NCBI RefSeq assembly: GCF_035492835.1
Contig: NZ_DATJIY010000028.1
Coordinates: 1 to 13,808, forward strand
DNA length: 13,808 bases
Direction of reading: 5' to 3'
From: Dinghuibacter sp035492835
GTDB taxonomy: Bacteria > Bacteroidota > Bacteroidia > Chitinophagales > Chitinophagaceae
Shown: one piece after another, positions 7,261 to 13,800 of the stretch
Layout: every line of letters begins with the position of its first letter
How positions within the stretch are numbered: the first letter of the stretch is position 1
Notes under the pieces: generated by a model
The model's input: the letters and a program-made list of their open reading frames with translations, nothing else
What the model was told of the DNA's origin: nothing
The model's database searches: none
Program-made: the position numbers and the translations under genes

Positions 7261-7585
7261 CGGCCGCAAAGATAACGCGGTTCTCCCCACCGAGCAACCG
7301 CTTGTATAACCCGTAATTATCCGCGTCCCAGCACGCGAAGATGATCTCCGAAAAACGCCCCGGGTTCTCCATCACGAAGTCGCGGATCGTCTTCAGCGCC
7401 AGCTCCACCTCTTCGCTTTCCCCGCTGACGCAGGGAAAAGCCACGGACCGGGCGCTCTCGGATAAAGCCCGCCGCAAGGCATTGCGATAGGAGTCCGCGG
7501 ACGCGGACAAAGCCTGTTTACCGACGATGGCATCGACGTTCAGCTGTGCGATGTCCCCCTGTAGTACGACGAGCTGGGTTTGCAT
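7229..7585 (-). CDS. Shortened macro-domain protein lacking the ligand loops
   Basis: This 118-residue protein aligns by eye with both ends of a macro domain of the YmdB type but lacks its centre. The first strand LVVLQGDIAQLNVDAIV (5-21) is intact. After about nine unrelated residues the chain resumes at a helix like YmdB's late one (DSYRNALRRALSE), continues with SVAFPCVS (47-54), a helix and IIFACWDADNYGLYKRLL (81-98). Missing are the NAAN motif and the GGGGVDGAIH loop after VDAIV, the HTVGP strand, and the second phosphate loop (STGxYGxP) after VAFP. Macro domains normally have about 170-180 residues and bind or cut ADP-ribose; this form should not do either. The frame is open throughout with codon use like its neighbours, so it is not an obvious pseudogene. 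It starts one base after the ogt stop and overlaps the reductase start by 32 bases. Confidence 0.72.
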   Translation of the reverse strand: MQTQLVVLQGDIAQLNVDAIVGKQALSASADSYRNALRRALSESARSVAFPCVSGESEEVELALKTIRDFVMENPGRFSEIIFACWDADNYGLYKRLLGGENRVIFAADALTRNRPNE

Positions 7586-7586
7586 G

Positions 7587-8087
7587 TTAGAATAATGTTT
7601 GAACGCCATGGGCGATTTTGTTCTCGTGTTCCAATAACCAGCGTTTCCTCCACAAGCCGCCCCCGTAACCGACCAGGTCGTTCCTGGAACCGATGACCCG
7701 GTGACAGGGGAGCACGATCGCGATCCGGTTTTTACCGTTGGTCGTCCCGACCGCCCGGACCGATTTCGGGTCCCCGACCCGTTTGGCCAGGTCCATATAG
7801 GAGATCGTCCGTCCATAGGGTATTCCCATGAGCTCTCCCCAGACCTTTTGCTGAAACTCCGAGCCCTCCTGGTGTACCGGGAGGTCGAAAGCCCGCCTCA
7901 GCCCCTGGAAGTACTCCATGAGCTGCTCCTGGCATTGCTGCAGCAAAGGGTTAAGGTGGGTTTGCGCTCCCGCCGGCATGGCGTCCAAAAACGATATCTC
8001 GTTGATATAGTGATCGGTACCACCCAGCCGCAGGATCCCCACGGGGGAATGATAGTAGGCAACGTATGACGTTGGACTCGATAACAT
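7587..8087 (-). CDS. ogt: Methylated-DNA-[protein]-cysteine S-methyltransferase
   Basis: This 166-residue suicide repair enzyme removes alkyl groups from O6 of guanine (and O4 of thymine) in DNA by transferring them to its own cysteine. The active-site motif PCHRV is at residues 127-131, with C128 as acceptor and H129 next to it. The DNA-binding part shows the usual sequence KVWGELMGIPYGRTISY (81-97) and the arginine finger in SVRAVGTTNGKN (109-120). The closing LLEHE (151-155) supplies the conserved glutamate. The N-terminal domain (about 1-70) is variable as in other Ogt proteins; there is no Ada regulatory domain, so this is the stand-alone type. The ATG at 8087 is nine bases after the csaA stop, and the next gene starts one base after this stop, so it sits in an operon. 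The function is firm; the symbol ogt is chosen by type. Confidence 0.95.
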   Translation of the reverse strand: MLSSPTSYVAYYHSPVGILRLGGTDHYINEISFLDAMPAGAQTHLNPLLQQCQEQLMEYFQGLRRAFDLPVHQEGSEFQQKVWGELMGIPYGRTISYMDLAKRVGDPKSVRAVGTTNGKNRIAIVLPCHRVIGSRNDLVGYGGGLWRKRWLLEHENKIAHGVQTLF

Positions 8088-8096
8088 GCCCCAAGT

Positions 8097-8432
8097 TTAA
8101 CCTATTTTGGCGCCATTCTCCATGGGCTTATCCGGCTGTAAAAGCACTACCGCACCGTCAGCGTCATAGACGCCCAACACGAGGCATTCGCTTTTAAACC
8201 CCGCGATCCGCTTCACCGGCAAATTCACCAACCCGATCACCTGCCTCCCCACGAGCGTCTCCGGCGTATAATACGTCGTGATCTGCGCCGAAGACTGCTT
8301 TACCCCCGCATCCCCGAAATCCACGACCAGCTGGTACGCGGGCTTGCGCGCCTCGGGAAAAACGCGGGCCTCGAGCACCGTGCCCACGCGTATGTCCAGT
8401 TTTTCGAATTCAGGTCCCAGAATTGTTTCCAT
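8097..8432 (-). CDS. csaA: CsaA-type tRNA-binding-domain protein
   Basis: This 111-residue protein consists of a single tRNA-binding OB-fold domain, as in CsaA and Trbp111. It is expected to form a dimer in the cytosol and to bind tRNA or act as an export-related chaperone, as proposed for Bacillus CsaA. The sequence follows CsaA closely: EFEKLDIRVGTVLEA (8-22), FPEARKPAYQLVVDFG (25-40), KQSSAQIT (45-52), the conserved IAGFKSECLVLG (76-87), and VVLLQPDKPMENGAKI near the end. The length equals that of the family. The ATG at 8432 was chosen over a TTG at 8450 because it gives the normal short lead. It is the first gene of the csaA-ogt-macro-reductase run and is divergent from the OsmC gene, 31 bases away. 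The family is certain; its physiological role is not settled in any organism. Confidence 0.94.
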   Translation of the reverse strand: METILGPEFEKLDIRVGTVLEARVFPEARKPAYQLVVDFGDAGVKQSSAQITTYYTPETLVGRQVIGLVNLPVKRIAGFKSECLVLGVYDADGAVVLLQPDKPMENGAKIG

Positions 8433-8439
8433 ATCTTTG
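8432..8439 (+). promoter_or_regulatory. -7 box upstream of the OsmC-family gene
   Basis: TATCTTTG is an exact TAnnTTTG match, 24 bases before the ATG at 8464. Twenty bases upstream lies TTC (8409-8411) instead of TTG, a partial -33 match. The box overlaps the csaA start codon on the other strand, so the two divergent promoters probably interfere. Confidence 0.45.
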
Positions 8440-8463
8440 AAAATAAACAATACCTAAATCGTT

Positions 8464-8874
8464 ATGACACGTACTGCAACAGCCATTTGGCAAGGGACCG
8501 GCAAGGATGGAAAGGGCACCCTCGACACCCAAAGCGGCACCCTCCACCAGACCCAATATTCCTACAAATCCCGTTTTGAAGACGGTACCGGGACCAATCC
8601 CGAAGAGCTCATAGCCGCGGCGCACGCCGGCTGTTTTGACATGAAGCTCAGCTTCGTCATCCAGGGTTTGGGCCTCACCCCCGAGTCCCTCGAAACCACG
8701 TGCGCCGTTACCCTCGACAATGGCGCCATCACGTCTTCCCGGCTGACCCTCAAGGCCAAGGTTCCGGGCATGACCAAGGAGCAATTCGACGCGGCCGTGA
8801 AGGATGCCAAGGAAAACTGTCCCATCTCAAAGTTACTGAATACCGAAATCACGCTGGACGCGATTCTGTACTAG
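8464..8874 (+). CDS. OsmC-family peroxiredoxin
   Basis: This 136-residue cytosolic thiol peroxidase of the OsmC/Ohr superfamily reduces organic and inorganic hydroperoxides. The two redox cysteines are present: C57 in LIAAAHAGCFDM (the peroxidatic site) and C119 in ENCPISKLLNTEITLDA. The catalytic arginine is expected at R37 (YKSRF) and the conserved glutamate at E47 or E48 (NPEEL). The pattern AAAHAGCF with CPxSK is that of the OsmC branch, not Ohr. The usual serine after the first cysteine (GCFSM) is aspartate here (GCFDM). Length and start (MTRTATAIWQGTGKDGKG) are normal. It is a single gene, divergent from csaA and convergent with the hydrolase gene across a long hairpin. OsmC proteins are typically induced by osmotic or stationary-phase stress, but no such control is visible. 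Confidence 0.95.
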   Translation: MTRTATAIWQGTGKDGKGTLDTQSGTLHQTQYSYKSRFEDGTGTNPEELIAAAHAGCFDMKLSFVIQGLGLTPESLETTCAVTLDNGAITSSRLTLKAKVPGMTKEQFDAAVKDAKENCPISKLLNTEITLDAILY

Positions 8875-8887
8875 TCGCTTCCTTCCC

Positions 8888-8964
8888 GAAACGTCGTCGG
8901 CCCTCTTTTCGACCGTGTTGCTGTGCCAGCAAAAAGCGGTCTCAAAGAGGGCCGACGACGTTTC
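8888..8964. repeat. 77-base imperfect hairpin with 21-bp perfect outer stem
   Basis: The arms 8888-8908 and 8944-8964 are perfect reverse complements over 21 bases. Inside them, after a TC/TC mismatch, GACCG (8911-8915) pairs with CGGTC (8937-8941), and TTGCTG (8918-8923) pairs with CAGCAA (8927-8932) around the loop TGC. That is 32 paired positions in 77 bases. The element fills the gap between the convergent OsmC and hydrolase genes, ending 11 bases before the hydrolase stop. Neither side has a good T-run (only TTTC), so it is not a textbook terminator, although it may act as a two-way one. No target-site duplication is visible at its edges. Confidence 0.85.
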
Positions 8965-8974
8965 TACCGTGTTT

Positions 8975-9679
8975 CTACGAAAGCCGGTTCCGCAGGAACG
9001 CCATCGACAGCGCCCACGCTTCGCGCGAGGCCTCTCCGTTGTAGGAAGGGCGTTCATCGCAGCTGAACGCGTGGTCGGCATACGAATATACGATCGACGC
9101 GTACGGCTTCCCCGCGGCATCCATCGCGGACGTCACGGTCGAGCGAACCTCCGGCGTGATGTGCTTGTCCAACCCGCCCCACTGGAAGAGGTGCGGCCCG
9201 GAGACAGACGGCGCCAGCGATGCCACCGAATCGAGCATCCCGCCATAGTACGATACCGCGGCGCCGAGCGGCAGCACCGCATTGGCGACAAACGCGACGC
9301 GTCCGCCGAGACAGAAACCGATGGCCCCGCACTTGTCCTCGTTAACCGAAGGAGCGTTCTGGAACCAATCGAAACACGCCTTCATGTCAAACGTAAGCCC
9401 TTCGACAGTGATCGCCTGGTAGTGCTGCATCACCGCGCTGAAATCGCTATAGGGCGCCTCAAAACCCGGGGGCGCCGTGCGGTGGAATATCTCCGGCGCG
9501 ATCACGGCAAAGCCCTCGGAAGCGAGCCGCTCCGCCACGTTCCGGATGTGGCCGTTCACGCCATAGGCCTCCTGGATTAAAATAAGACCCGGAAAAAGCC
9601 CCGGACCGGAAGGCACCACGGTAAACACCTGCATAGAAGACCCGTCTGCCACGGGCAGGGTAACATGTTGTTGCTGCAT
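8975..9679 (-). CDS. Dienelactone hydrolase family protein
   Basis: This 234-residue alpha/beta hydrolase of the dienelactone hydrolase family is predicted to be cytosolic. The catalytic triad is visible: C123 in the nucleophile elbow GFCLGGR (121-127), D171 in GGLDKHI (168-174) and H203 in ADHAFSCD (201-208). E37 in IQEAYG is the position that orients the cysteine in DLH. The cysteine nucleophile in GxCxGG separates it from serine esterases. Known members open dienelactones in chloroaromatic breakdown, but most chromosomal copies have unknown lactone or ester substrates, and no catabolic gene lies nearby. The ATG at 9679 follows the Dps stop by 15 bases, so the two are probably co-transcribed. 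A possible -7 box has not been found in the gap. The family and triad are firm; the substrate is unknown. Confidence 0.93.
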   Translation of the reverse strand: MQQQHVTLPVADGSSMQVFTVVPSGPGLFPGLILIQEAYGVNGHIRNVAERLASEGFAVIAPEIFHRTAPPGFEAPYSDFSAVMQHYQAITVEGLTFDMKACFDWFQNAPSVNEDKCGAIGFCLGGRVAFVANAVLPLGAAVSYYGGMLDSVASLAPSVSGPHLFQWGGLDKHITPEVRSTVTSAMDAAGKPYASIVYSYADHAFSCDERPSYNGEASREAWALSMAFLRNRLS

Positions 9680-9694
9680 ATAAGGGTATAATGT

Positions 9695-10207
9695 TTATCC
9701 CAGGTACGCCCTCAGGAACCACGCCCACTTCTCGTGCTCCTTGAGCACGCCCACGAGGAAGTCGTTAGTCCCCGTGTCCTTGTACTTGTCCTGGACCTCG
9801 TCCGCGTGCTCGCGGATGTAGCGGCAGATCGTCTCGTGGTCGTCCAGGAGGTTCTTTTGCTGCTCGCGGGGATCCTTTGTATAATCGCCTTCCAGCAGGT
9901 GCGCCAGCTCCAGGTAATTCGCCAGCCGGCCCTCGGCGTAGTGGCCGATCTTGCGGATACGCTCGGCCGTATCGTCGATGGTCCCGGCGATGGCCTCGTA
10001 CATGCTTTCGAGGAATTTGTGGAGCTCCATAAAGCTGGGGCCTTCCACGTTCCAGTGGTAGTTGCGGATCTTCGCATAGAGCACTTGCTCGTCGGCGAGC
10101 AGCGTGTTCAGGATGAGCGCAACGGCTTCGGAATTTTTAGGGAGAATACCGGTGTTGGCGGCAAGCGTAGGTTTCGCTTTGTCCACAGCGTTGGTGTTTG
10201 TACTCAT
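9695..10207 (-). CDS. dps: Dps, DNA-protecting ferritin-like protein
   Basis: This 170-residue protein should form the 12-subunit Dps shell, which oxidises Fe(II) with peroxide, stores iron and shields DNA. The ferroxidase residues lie in the usual spacing: H51 in NYHWNVEGPSF, H63 in ELHKFLE, then D78 and E82 in TIDDTAERI; position 67, often aspartate, is glutamate. The N-terminal 20 residues carry a few lysines (DKAKPT) and could contact DNA, though weakly compared with E. coli Dps. The ATG at 10207 was chosen; a GTG at 10228 would add seven residues. It lies 58 bases after the SirB1-like stop and ahead of the hydrolase gene. Dps genes of this group are usually induced by oxidative stress or starvation; no OxyR site could be identified by eye. 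Confidence 0.95.
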   Translation of the reverse strand: MSTNTNAVDKAKPTLAANTGILPKNSEAVALILNTLLADEQVLYAKIRNYHWNVEGPSFMELHKFLESMYEAIAGTIDDTAERIRKIGHYAEGRLANYLELAHLLEGDYTKDPREQQKNLLDDHETICRYIREHADEVQDKYKDTGTNDFLVGVLKEHEKWAWFLRAYLG

Positions 10208-10229
10208 ATTGATGGCTTTATAATCCACC

Positions 10230-10257
10230 TAAAGGTAGGAAATTATCATGCCAGCAA
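10230..10257 (-). promoter_or_regulatory. Possible promoter of the dps-hydrolase unit
   Basis: On the minus strand a TTG (10257-10255) is followed after 17 bases by TACCTTTA (10237-10230), which matches seven of eight positions of TAnnTTTG. The spacing is a little short. The box ends 22 bases before the dps ATG and is the only candidate in the 58-base gap. Confidence 0.35.
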
Positions 10258-10265
10258 GGTGCTAT

Positions 10266-11132
10266 CTAATCATTAAGTAGCGCCGCCAGCTGCGCCAGCT
10301 CATTCTGCTTATACGGCTGCGCCCCAAAACACTTGGAGAGCTCCTCCGTGAGCAGCTGGATCGTCCGCTTCGGGCTAAGGGGCTTATAATACGTGGGGAT
10401 AGGCGGCACCGAAATCCGCTTGAAGTAGGTTTCTACGTCCTTGTGGGTGAACACCTGCCCGCTCATGGGGTCCAGGAAAAACTGGATCTTATGCGCCGGG
10501 TTCGACGTAGCGTGCAGGACGTCGTAGTTGGGGTCGAAATACCCCAAAATGAACTGCCGGGGGATGTTGACCGGGAGCACGTTGATGTCCAGCAGCTGGC
10601 ACAGCGACGCGTACAGGATACCCGTGGATATGGCGTTCCCCCGCTTGGTCTCGATGACCTTGTGGAGGAAGAACTCGTCGGGGTTGGCATATGCGACCTC
10701 GGTACCCTTCAGCTTATAGTAGTTGTACAGGATACCGTTGATGATGTTCACCTGCTCGAGCGGGGTCAGGTAGTTGTTCAGCTCCAGCCAGATATTGCGG
10801 CGCATCCGTTCCAGCTCCTGCGTGATACCGCTGAAGGAAACCTCGGGGTATTGGTAGCGGTCGATGAGGAGTGCGCCCTGCAACAGCTCCGGGGATTCCA
10901 GCTGGGCCCATTCGGAAACGCCGCCCTTGAGGTCGCGGAAGTGCAGGCTGTGGATGAGGAGCTCTATCCGTTCCTGGGTGGCCTCGTCGGGAGTGTTCTC
11001 CCACAGGTTCTCCAGGTTCGGTATGATGCCTTTCCCATAGGATACGATCTTGTCGCTGACGGTCGAAAACACTTCTTCATCCGGATCGTCTATGAGGTGC
11101 AATAGGGCATGTATTTCTTTCGTCTCTCTCAT
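10266..11132 (-). CDS. SirB1-family transglutaminase-like protein
   Basis: This 288-residue protein of the SirB1 / transglutaminase-like group (Transglut_core2) is predicted to be cytosolic. The central domain is recognised by FFLHKVIETKRGNAISTGILYASLCQLLDI (154-183), which fits the family pattern of RGNPI, LY and a following leucine-rich helix. PVNIPRQFILGY (187-198) then stands where others have gVnxPGHFLxR, and FFLDPMSGQVFT (218-229) follows. The first 70 residues are helical and resemble HEAT-like repeats. I see no convincing Cys-His-Asp triad, so catalytic activity is doubtful. Proteins of this family are widespread, and their biochemical role is not established. The ATG at 11132 is the only good start. 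Downstream comes dps after 58 bases without a terminator, so read-through is possible. The family call is good; the function is unknown. Confidence 0.85.
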   Translation of the reverse strand: MRETKEIHALLHLIDDPDEEVFSTVSDKIVSYGKGIIPNLENLWENTPDEATQERIELLIHSLHFRDLKGGVSEWAQLESPELLQGALLIDRYQYPEVSFSGITQELERMRRNIWLELNNYLTPLEQVNIINGILYNYYKLKGTEVAYANPDEFFLHKVIETKRGNAISTGILYASLCQLLDINVLPVNIPRQFILGYFDPNYDVLHATSNPAHKIQFFLDPMSGQVFTHKDVETYFKRISVPPIPTYYKPLSPKRTIQLLTEELSKCFGAQPYKQNELAQLAALLND

Positions 11133-11210
11133 GTAATCCTAAATTAGCAAACTATTTGAAAGCTTCCCATTTTTTTTTCCCATCACGGTGTTAACAACCC
11201 ACCGCGGCGC

Positions 11211-11229
11211 CAACGGCCCACCGCCGTTG
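11211..11229. repeat. Short GC hairpin between topA and the SirB1-like gene
   Basis: CAACGGC (11211-11217) and GCCGTTG (11223-11229) form a perfect 7-bp stem around CCACC. It lies in the 170-base gap between the SirB1-like start and topA, with no T-run on either side, so no function can be assigned. The rest of this gap holds a run of nine T at 11170-11178 and the topA terminator; I see no clean TAnnTTTG box for the SirB1-like gene. Confidence 0.5.
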
Positions 11230-11259
11230 AAACCTTACCCACCAAGGCTATGCCGAAAA

Positions 11260-11291
11260 CCGAAAAAGAAAGACCCCTCATCCGAGGGGTC
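11260..11291 (-). terminator. Rho-independent terminator of topA
   Basis: A perfect 8-bp stem (11272-11279 with 11284-11291, loop ATCC) is followed on the minus strand by TTTCTTTTTCGG. It lies 11 bases after the topA stop codon. Confidence 0.85.
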
Positions 11292-11302
11292 CGTATAAAC
11301 GC

Positions 11303-13669
11303 TTACGCTTTTTTCTTTTTGGGCGCCGACTTGGCCGCGGCCTTGGACGCCTTTTTTGGCGGATTGGCTTTGGCGTCCTCGATAAAGGCCTTGACCTCCT
11401 CTATCGTCAGGTCCGCCACCCGCTCCTGCGCCTCCTTCGGGAGACGGAAGTTACGCAGCCCCTGCTTGATATACGGACCATACGGCCCGCGGAGGAGTTG
11501 TATCTTTTCTTTCTCGAAAACTTTGATCGTACGCTCCTGTTTTGCCTGGCGCTTCTCCGTGATCAGGGGGATCATCTCTTCCAGCGTCACGCTATACGGG
11601 TCGAGCTCCTTGCCGAGCGAATAAAACAACTTATCATGCGCCACATACGGCCCGAAACGGCCGATGTTCACCACCACGTCGGTGTCCTCGAACTGCCCCA
11701 GGTTACGCGGCAGCCGGAAGAGGTCCATCGCTTCGTCGTAAGAAATCGTCTCGATGGATTGCGTGTTTTTGAGCTTCGCAAAACGAGGTTTTTCCTCATC
11801 GCTCACGTCCCCTATCTGCACCATCGGCCCGAACCGCCCCATCCTGGCCACGACCTTCTTCCCCGACGCGGGATCGAGCCCCAGTTCCCGTTCCCCTTTG
11901 ATCCGCTCCGCGGTCTCCAGGGTCACCTCGACGTCTTTATGAAAAGGATTGTAAAAACCGTCGATCATTTTGGTCCACAGCTGCTGCCCTTCGGCGACTT
12001 CGTCGAACTCTTCCTCGATCTTGGCCGTAAAGCCATAGTCCATGATCTCCGTAAAGTGCTGGTTGAGGAAATCCGTCACCACCAACCCGAGGTCCGTCGG
12101 GAACAGCTTGGACTTCTCGGCGCCGGTGTTCTCCTGGAGCGTCTCCTTGGTGATGGCATCCCTGGCCAGGAGCAGGACGCGGTAGTCGCGCTTGATCCCT
12201 TCCTTGTCGCGGCGTTCGACATACCCGCGCTTCTGGACGGTCGATATCGTGGGCGCATACGTGGACGGCCGGCCGATCCCGAGCTCTTCGAGCTTTTTGA
12301 CCAGCGACGCTTCCGTATACCGCGGCGACGGCCGGCTGAACCTTTCGGTCGCCTTCATCTCCTTAAAGGTCGGTTCCTGGCCTACCACCAGCGGCGGGAG
12401 CATGCCTTCGGTATCTTCCTCTTCGCCCATGTCCTCCTCGTCCCGGTCCTCCATATATACTTTCAGGAACCCTTCGAACTTCAGCACCTCGCCCTGCGCA
12501 GTGAGGGTTTCCTTGTTGGTCGAGATCTCGATCCTGGCGATCGTTTTTTCCAGCTCCGCGTCCGCCATCTGTGACGCCATGGTGCGCTTCCAGATCAGCT
12601 CGTAGAGCCGGCGCGTATCGCTGTCGTCCACGCTCGTCTCGTCCATGTACGTAGGACGGATCGCTTCGTGCGCCTCCTGGGCGGACTCGTTCTTGTTCTT
12701 GTATTTGCGTACCTGGATAAAGTGCTTCCCGTAGCCCTTTTCGATCGCCTTTTTGATGTCCTCCATCGCCGTTTCGCTCAGGTTGACGCTGTCGGTACGC
12801 ATGTAGGTTATCTTACCGCTTTCGTAGAGCTTCTGTGCCAGGAGCATCGTCTTGGACACCGAGTAGCCCAGCTTCCGGCTCGCCTCCTGCTGGAGGGTGG
12901 ACGTCGTGAACGGCGCCGATGGCGTTTTCTTCGTCGGCTTTACCTGGATGTCCTTAACCGTATACTTGGCGCCGATACAGCTTTTTAGGAAAGCCTCCGC
13001 GTCCTCGGCCTGTTTGTACTTCCCGCCCTCGGCCTTGAACGTGACCGTTTTCTTATTGGCGTCGTGCGCGCTGAAGAACGCCTCCAGCCGGAACGAGCTT
13101 TCCGCCTTAAAGGCGTTGATCTCCCGTTCCCGCTCCGCGATCAGCCGCACCGCCACGCTTTGCACCCGCCCCGCCGACAGCGAATTGCGCATGCTCATCT
13201 TCCGCCACAGCACCGGCGACAGCTCGAACCCCACGATCCGGTCCAGCACCCTGCGGGCCTGCTGGGCGTTCACCAGGTTCATGTCCAGCAGCCTCGGCTT
13301 GCGCACCGCCGCCTCGATGGCTGGTTTGGTAATTTCGTGAAAAACAATACGTTTTGTAGTCCCCGGGTCCAATCCCAGCACCTCGCACAGGTGCCAGCTG
13401 ATGGCCTCCCCCTCACGGTCCTCATCGGTCGCGAGCCAGACCTCTTCGGACTTCTTGGCGATGCTCTTTAGCTCCTTCACCACCTTTTCCTTGTCCTCCG
13501 GGATGATATAGCGCGGGGAATAGTTGTTCTTGATGTCTATCCCCATGTCGTCCTTTTCCAGGTCACGGATGTGCCCATAGCAGCTTTTCACCTCAAAATC
13601 GCTTCCCAGGATCTTTTCGATCGTCTTTGCCTTCGCCGGAGACTCCACTATTAACAGGTTCTTTGCCAT
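11303..13669 (-). CDS. topA: DNA topoisomerase I (type IA)
   Basis: This 788-residue type IA topoisomerase relaxes negative supercoils by cutting one strand through a 5'-phosphotyrosine. The Toprim domain (about 1-120) has E9 in IVESPAKAKTIEKIL and the metal triad D82, D84, E86 in ATDEDREGEA. The active tyrosine is Y289 in ITYMRTDSVNLSE. SLSAGRVQSVAVRLI (163-177) and the late motif GIGRPSTYAPTISTVQKRGYV are typical. The C-terminal part carries three repeats of the type GRFGPxV / GPYGPYI in place of zinc-binding Cys4 fingers, and ends with a lysine- and alanine-rich tail (PKKASKAAAKSAPKKKKA) that probably binds DNA. Bacteroidota TopA proteins commonly look like this. The ATG at 13669 (MAKNLLIVESP) is the family's normal start. 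The gene is transcribed alone, with its own promoter and terminator. Confidence 0.98.
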   Translation of the reverse strand: MAKNLLIVESPAKAKTIEKILGSDFEVKSCYGHIRDLEKDDMGIDIKNNYSPRYIIPEDKEKVVKELKSIAKKSEEVWLATDEDREGEAISWHLCEVLGLDPGTTKRIVFHEITKPAIEAAVRKPRLLDMNLVNAQQARRVLDRIVGFELSPVLWRKMSMRNSLSAGRVQSVAVRLIAEREREINAFKAESSFRLEAFFSAHDANKKTVTFKAEGGKYKQAEDAEAFLKSCIGAKYTVKDIQVKPTKKTPSAPFTTSTLQQEASRKLGYSVSKTMLLAQKLYESGKITYMRTDSVNLSETAMEDIKKAIEKGYGKHFIQVRKYKNKNESAQEAHEAIRPTYMDETSVDDSDTRRLYELIWKRTMASQMADAELEKTIARIEISTNKETLTAQGEVLKFEGFLKVYMEDRDEEDMGEEEDTEGMLPPLVVGQEPTFKEMKATERFSRPSPRYTEASLVKKLEELGIGRPSTYAPTISTVQKRGYVERRDKEGIKRDYRVLLLARDAITKETLQENTGAEKSKLFPTDLGLVVTDFLNQHFTEIMDYGFTAKIEEEFDEVAEGQQLWTKMIDGFYNPFHKDVEVTLETAERIKGERELGLDPASGKKVVARMGRFGPMVQIGDVSDEEKPRFAKLKNTQSIETISYDEAMDLFRLPRNLGQFEDTDVVVNIGRFGPYVAHDKLFYSLGKELDPYSVTLEEMIPLITEKRQAKQERTIKVFEKEKIQLLRGPYGPYIKQGLRNFRLPKEAQERVADLTIEEVKAFIEDAKANPPKKASKAAAKSAPKKKKA

Positions 13670-13745
13670 AAGTCATTAATTGTTAAGGGCTATCGGATTC
13701 ACGCAGGTCTCTGATCCCCCCGCCGTCTCCAGTGTACCGCCGCGG

Positions 13746-13775
13746 CAATATTATATGGAATAATCCGAAAAACAA
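13746..13775 (-). promoter_or_regulatory. Predicted topA promoter
   Basis: On the minus strand TTG (13775-13773), the end of a TTTTTG run, is followed after 19 bases by TAATATTG (13753-13746), seven of eight positions of TAnnTTTG. Transcription would start near 13740 and leave a leader of about 70 bases before the ATG at 13669. The TTTTTG run is also the tail of the upstream gene's terminator. Confidence 0.5.
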
Positions 13776-13800
13776 AAACGTGGCCGTCATCGACCACGTT
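13765..13800 (-). terminator. Terminator of a gene beyond the right edge
   Basis: On the minus strand a stem of 10 pairs including one G-U (13800-13791 with 13786-13777, loop of four bases) is followed by TTTTGTTTTTC. It should end a leftward transcript that enters from beyond position 13808; no coding sequence of that gene is visible here. Confidence 0.75.

Noticed and set aside
8915..9580. Open frame of 221 codons on the plus strand, starting inside the long hairpin
   Set aside because: Arginine-rich translation opposite the catalytic residues of the hydrolase; no start signal or motif.
11170..11178. Run of nine T, considered as a plus-strand terminator tail
   Set aside because: No GC stem precedes it, and no plus-strand gene ends nearby.
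11498..12574. Open frame of 358 codons on the plus strand within topA
   Set aside because: It lies entirely opposite conserved TopA sequence and shows no domain of its own.
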